This document shows, one piece after another, positions 13,332 through 14,648 of a stretch of DNA of 14,648 nucleotides. The notes below the pieces were generated by a model. It worked only from the letters and a program-made list of their open reading frames with translations, had not been told where the DNA came from and made no database searches. The position numbers and the translations under genes are program-made. Origin of the DNA: CAZVLE01 sp964627855 (GTDB lineage: Bacteria; Bacillota; Dethiobacteria; DTU022); assembly GCA_964627855.1 (NCBI GenBank), contig CAZVLE010000106.1:1-14648 (forward strand), written 5' to 3'. Numbering within the stretch: the stretch's first letter is position 1; the number at the start of each line of letters is the position of its first letter.

Positions 13332-14369
13332 ATGAAAAGATTAAATATTGCCTTACTGGGCTTTGGTAATGTTGGTCAGGAGTTCTGCCGCTTACTACTG
13401 GACTATAGCAGTAAACTGACCGAAAAATATGGTTATAATTATCAGGTAATCGCAATAACTACCAGAAGCAAGGGTTCACTATTCAATAGAAATGGCCTGG
13501 ATTTGGAAAGAGCTTTAAAAGATATTTTTAGCAAGGGCCTGTTTTCAACAAATACTCCCGACTATTCAATCTTCAAGCCATTGGAGATAATCGCCAGTAG
13601 AGATGTGGACTTAGTTATAGAAATTACAACTTTAAATATAGAAAATGGCCAGCCGGCCACTGATCATATCTTTAAATCCCTTCAAGCAGGTAAACATGTC
13701 ATTACTGCCAACAAGGGTCCCATTGCTTTTAATTATGAGCAGTTAAACACGCTTGCGGAAACAAATAAATGCCTTTTCTATTTCGAAGGAACGGTCATGG
13801 ACGGAGCCCCTGTTTTTAACCTGATCAGGGATACATTGCCAGAGTGTCAGGTTACCGGCTTCAGGGGCATCCTGAATAGTACAACAAATTATATTTTAAG
13901 CGAAATGACCTCAGGAGCATCCTTTGCTAAGGCCCTGCAAACTGCTCAAACTATGGGTTGGGCAGAAGCGGATCCGACCATGGACCTGGCAGGATGGGAT
14001 TCTGCGGCAAAAACTGCCGCCTTGTTGAATGTATTAATGAACGCCAAAACTACTCCGCAAAAAATTGAAAGAACAGGAATTGATAAAATCTCCGGCAAAA
14101 AACTAAAAGAAGCCCTGGCTGATGGAAAGGTAATTAAATTGATCTGTGAAGGCTTTAAAGATGGCACTAGTTGTTTCGGAAAAGTTGAGCCGAGAGCAAT
14201 TCCCATTACCAACCATCTCGCTAATGTAAATGGTACCAGCTCAGCCTTAACCATTGAAACTGATTTAATGGGGGAGTTAACAATTACAGTTGCTGAACCG
14301 AAGATAAGGCAAACTGCCTACGCCATACTTAGCGATCTTATAGCCGTAACAAAAAAACTCGCTATTTGA
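13332..14369 (+). CDS. Homoserine dehydrogenase-like oxidoreductase without ACT domain
   Basis: A 345-residue protein matching the catalytic core of homoserine dehydrogenase. The N-terminal NAD(P) fold has GFGNVG (10-15). It continues with TANKGPIAF (125-133, Lys128), a conserved FEGTVMDGAPV (151-161), GILNSTTNYIL (179-189), and EADPTMDLAGWDSAAK (212-227), carrying Asp223 and Lys227 at the positions of the catalytic Asp/Lys pair in the yeast enzyme. It ends without the C-terminal ACT regulatory domain found in many bacterial enzymes, so feedback control by threonine is not expected. The family interconverts homoserine and aspartate semialdehyde with NAD(P). No thrB, thrC or lysC neighbour is visible, and the gene sits behind a ligase and an amidohydrolase, so it may run in a catabolic pathway or on a related alcohol. 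Its ribosome site (AGGA close to the ATG) is weak, and the stop lies inside the terminator. Confidence 0.87.
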   Translation: MKRLNIALLGFGNVGQEFCRLLLDYSSKLTEKYGYNYQVIAITTRSKGSLFNRNGLDLERALKDIFSKGLFSTNTPDYSIFKPLEIIASRDVDLVIEITTLNIENGQPATDHIFKSLQAGKHVITANKGPIAFNYEQLNTLAETNKCLFYFEGTVMDGAPVFNLIRDTLPECQVTGFRGILNSTTNYILSEMTSGASFAKALQTAQTMGWAEADPTMDLAGWDSAAKTAALLNVLMNAKTTPQKIERTGIDKISGKKLKEALADGKVIKLICEGFKDGTSCFGKVEPRAIPITNHLANVNGTSSALTIETDLMGELTITVAEPKIRQTAYAILSDLIAVTKKLAI

Positions 14370-14393
14370 GCACCCTTTGCTCAAATGGCTTTT
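14361..14393. terminator. Strong bidirectional rho-independent terminator
   Basis: A 12-bp stem (14361-14372 with 14378-14389, one G-U pair) encloses a 5-base loop CCCTT. On the plus strand TTTT follows directly. On the minus strand a run of seven T (from the A run at 14351-14357) follows the stem after three bases. It should end the transcripts of both the homoserine-dehydrogenase-like gene and the opposing DUF1980 gene. The plus-strand stop codon TGA is inside the stem. Confidence 0.85.
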
Positions 14394-14434
14394 AATCTCC
14401 AGGTTTCAAGTTATTTAATCATTCATTTAGGTGA

Positions 14435-14648
14435 TCACCAGAAAACATAGGGGACTTCAGGCTCTTCGATTACTGTGAAGGATTCGATAATGACCATACC
14501 CATCCTTCTATCTCCAAAATAACCAATATCTACTGTGCCCTGCACTTGAATCCAGGTATCAGCTTCAGGTTGCAAACTCTGATCAATGCTGCTCAAAAAA
14601 TTTATGATATTCGCATCGGCAGCGCAGCAAAAGATCAGATAGCGGCCA
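14435..14648 (-). CDS. TIGR03943/DUF1980 (YcgQ-like) protein, C-terminal 70 residues
   Basis: The minus strand is open from the window edge to TGA at 14437-14435, giving the last 70 codons; the start lies to the right, outside. The fragment contains FCCAADAN near its beginning, then DTWIQVQGTVDIG, and ends PEVPYVFW. The CCAAD motif followed by a W-V-x-V-x-G strand is characteristic of the C-terminal soluble domain of TIGR03943/YcgQ membrane proteins in Firmicutes. These are usually encoded beside a YcgR-type permease and are suspected to act in metal or small-molecule transport. Only the tail is visible, so membrane segments cannot be checked. Confidence 0.75.
   Translation of the reverse strand, partial: GRYLIFCCAADANIINFLSSIDQSLQPEADTWIQVQGTVDIGYFGDRRMGMVIIESFTVIEEPEVPYVFW

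Overview
The window looks like a chromosomal segment of an anaerobic, Gram-positive-type bacterium, most likely of the Clostridia (a Syntrophomonas/Peptococcaceae-like lineage). This rests on the gene content: a Cat/acetyl-CoA-hydrolase-type CoA-transferase fused to an acetyltransferase domain, a GlpA-type flavoprotein with a DUF1667 partner, and a YcgQ/DUF1980-type protein. Very strong Shine-Dalgarno sequences and several well-supported TTG starts agree with it. The genus is an inference and cannot be fixed from the sequence alone. No tRNA, rRNA, CRISPR array, insertion sequence or phage gene was seen.

Left region (1-3081). Two minus-strand genes are separated by 35 bp: a CoA-transferase with a C-terminal GNAT domain, then a CelD/FemAB-like acyltransferase that runs off the left edge. 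A 134-bp gap separates them from the plus-strand genes. It holds two divergent promoter candidates that share nearly the same -10 bases.

Middle region (3082-9236). Five plus-strand genes lie close together: a small transaldolase, a membrane-anchored M23 peptidase, an aspartate-type aminotransferase, a 928-residue fused flavoprotein, and a DUF1667 iron-sulfur protein overlapping it by 4 bp. In the flavoprotein, a GlpA-like dehydrogenase and BFD iron-sulfur domain are joined to an NAD(P)/FAD oxidoreductase. The last two genes together look like the three-part GlpA/oxidoreductase/DUF1667 system compressed into two genes.

Right region (9270-14393). By eye this part is richer in A+T than the left. 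A minus-strand M20 amidohydrolase diverges from a plus-strand set: a glutamine-synthetase-like ligase, a TIM-barrel amidohydrolase, and an ACT-less homoserine-dehydrogenase-like protein. The ligase and amidohydrolase resemble a split version of fungal/plant FluG. The set ends in a strong hairpin terminator that should work in both directions. A near-identical 20-bp repeat occurs twice in the divergent control region, and one copy overlaps the ligase promoter. This set is the best candidate for an undescribed catabolic pathway, for instance one acting on N-acyl or gamma-glutamyl amino compounds that feed a homoserine-like intermediate.

Right edge (14394-14648). The last 70 codons of a minus-strand TIGR03943/DUF1980 (YcgQ-like) protein converge on the terminator.
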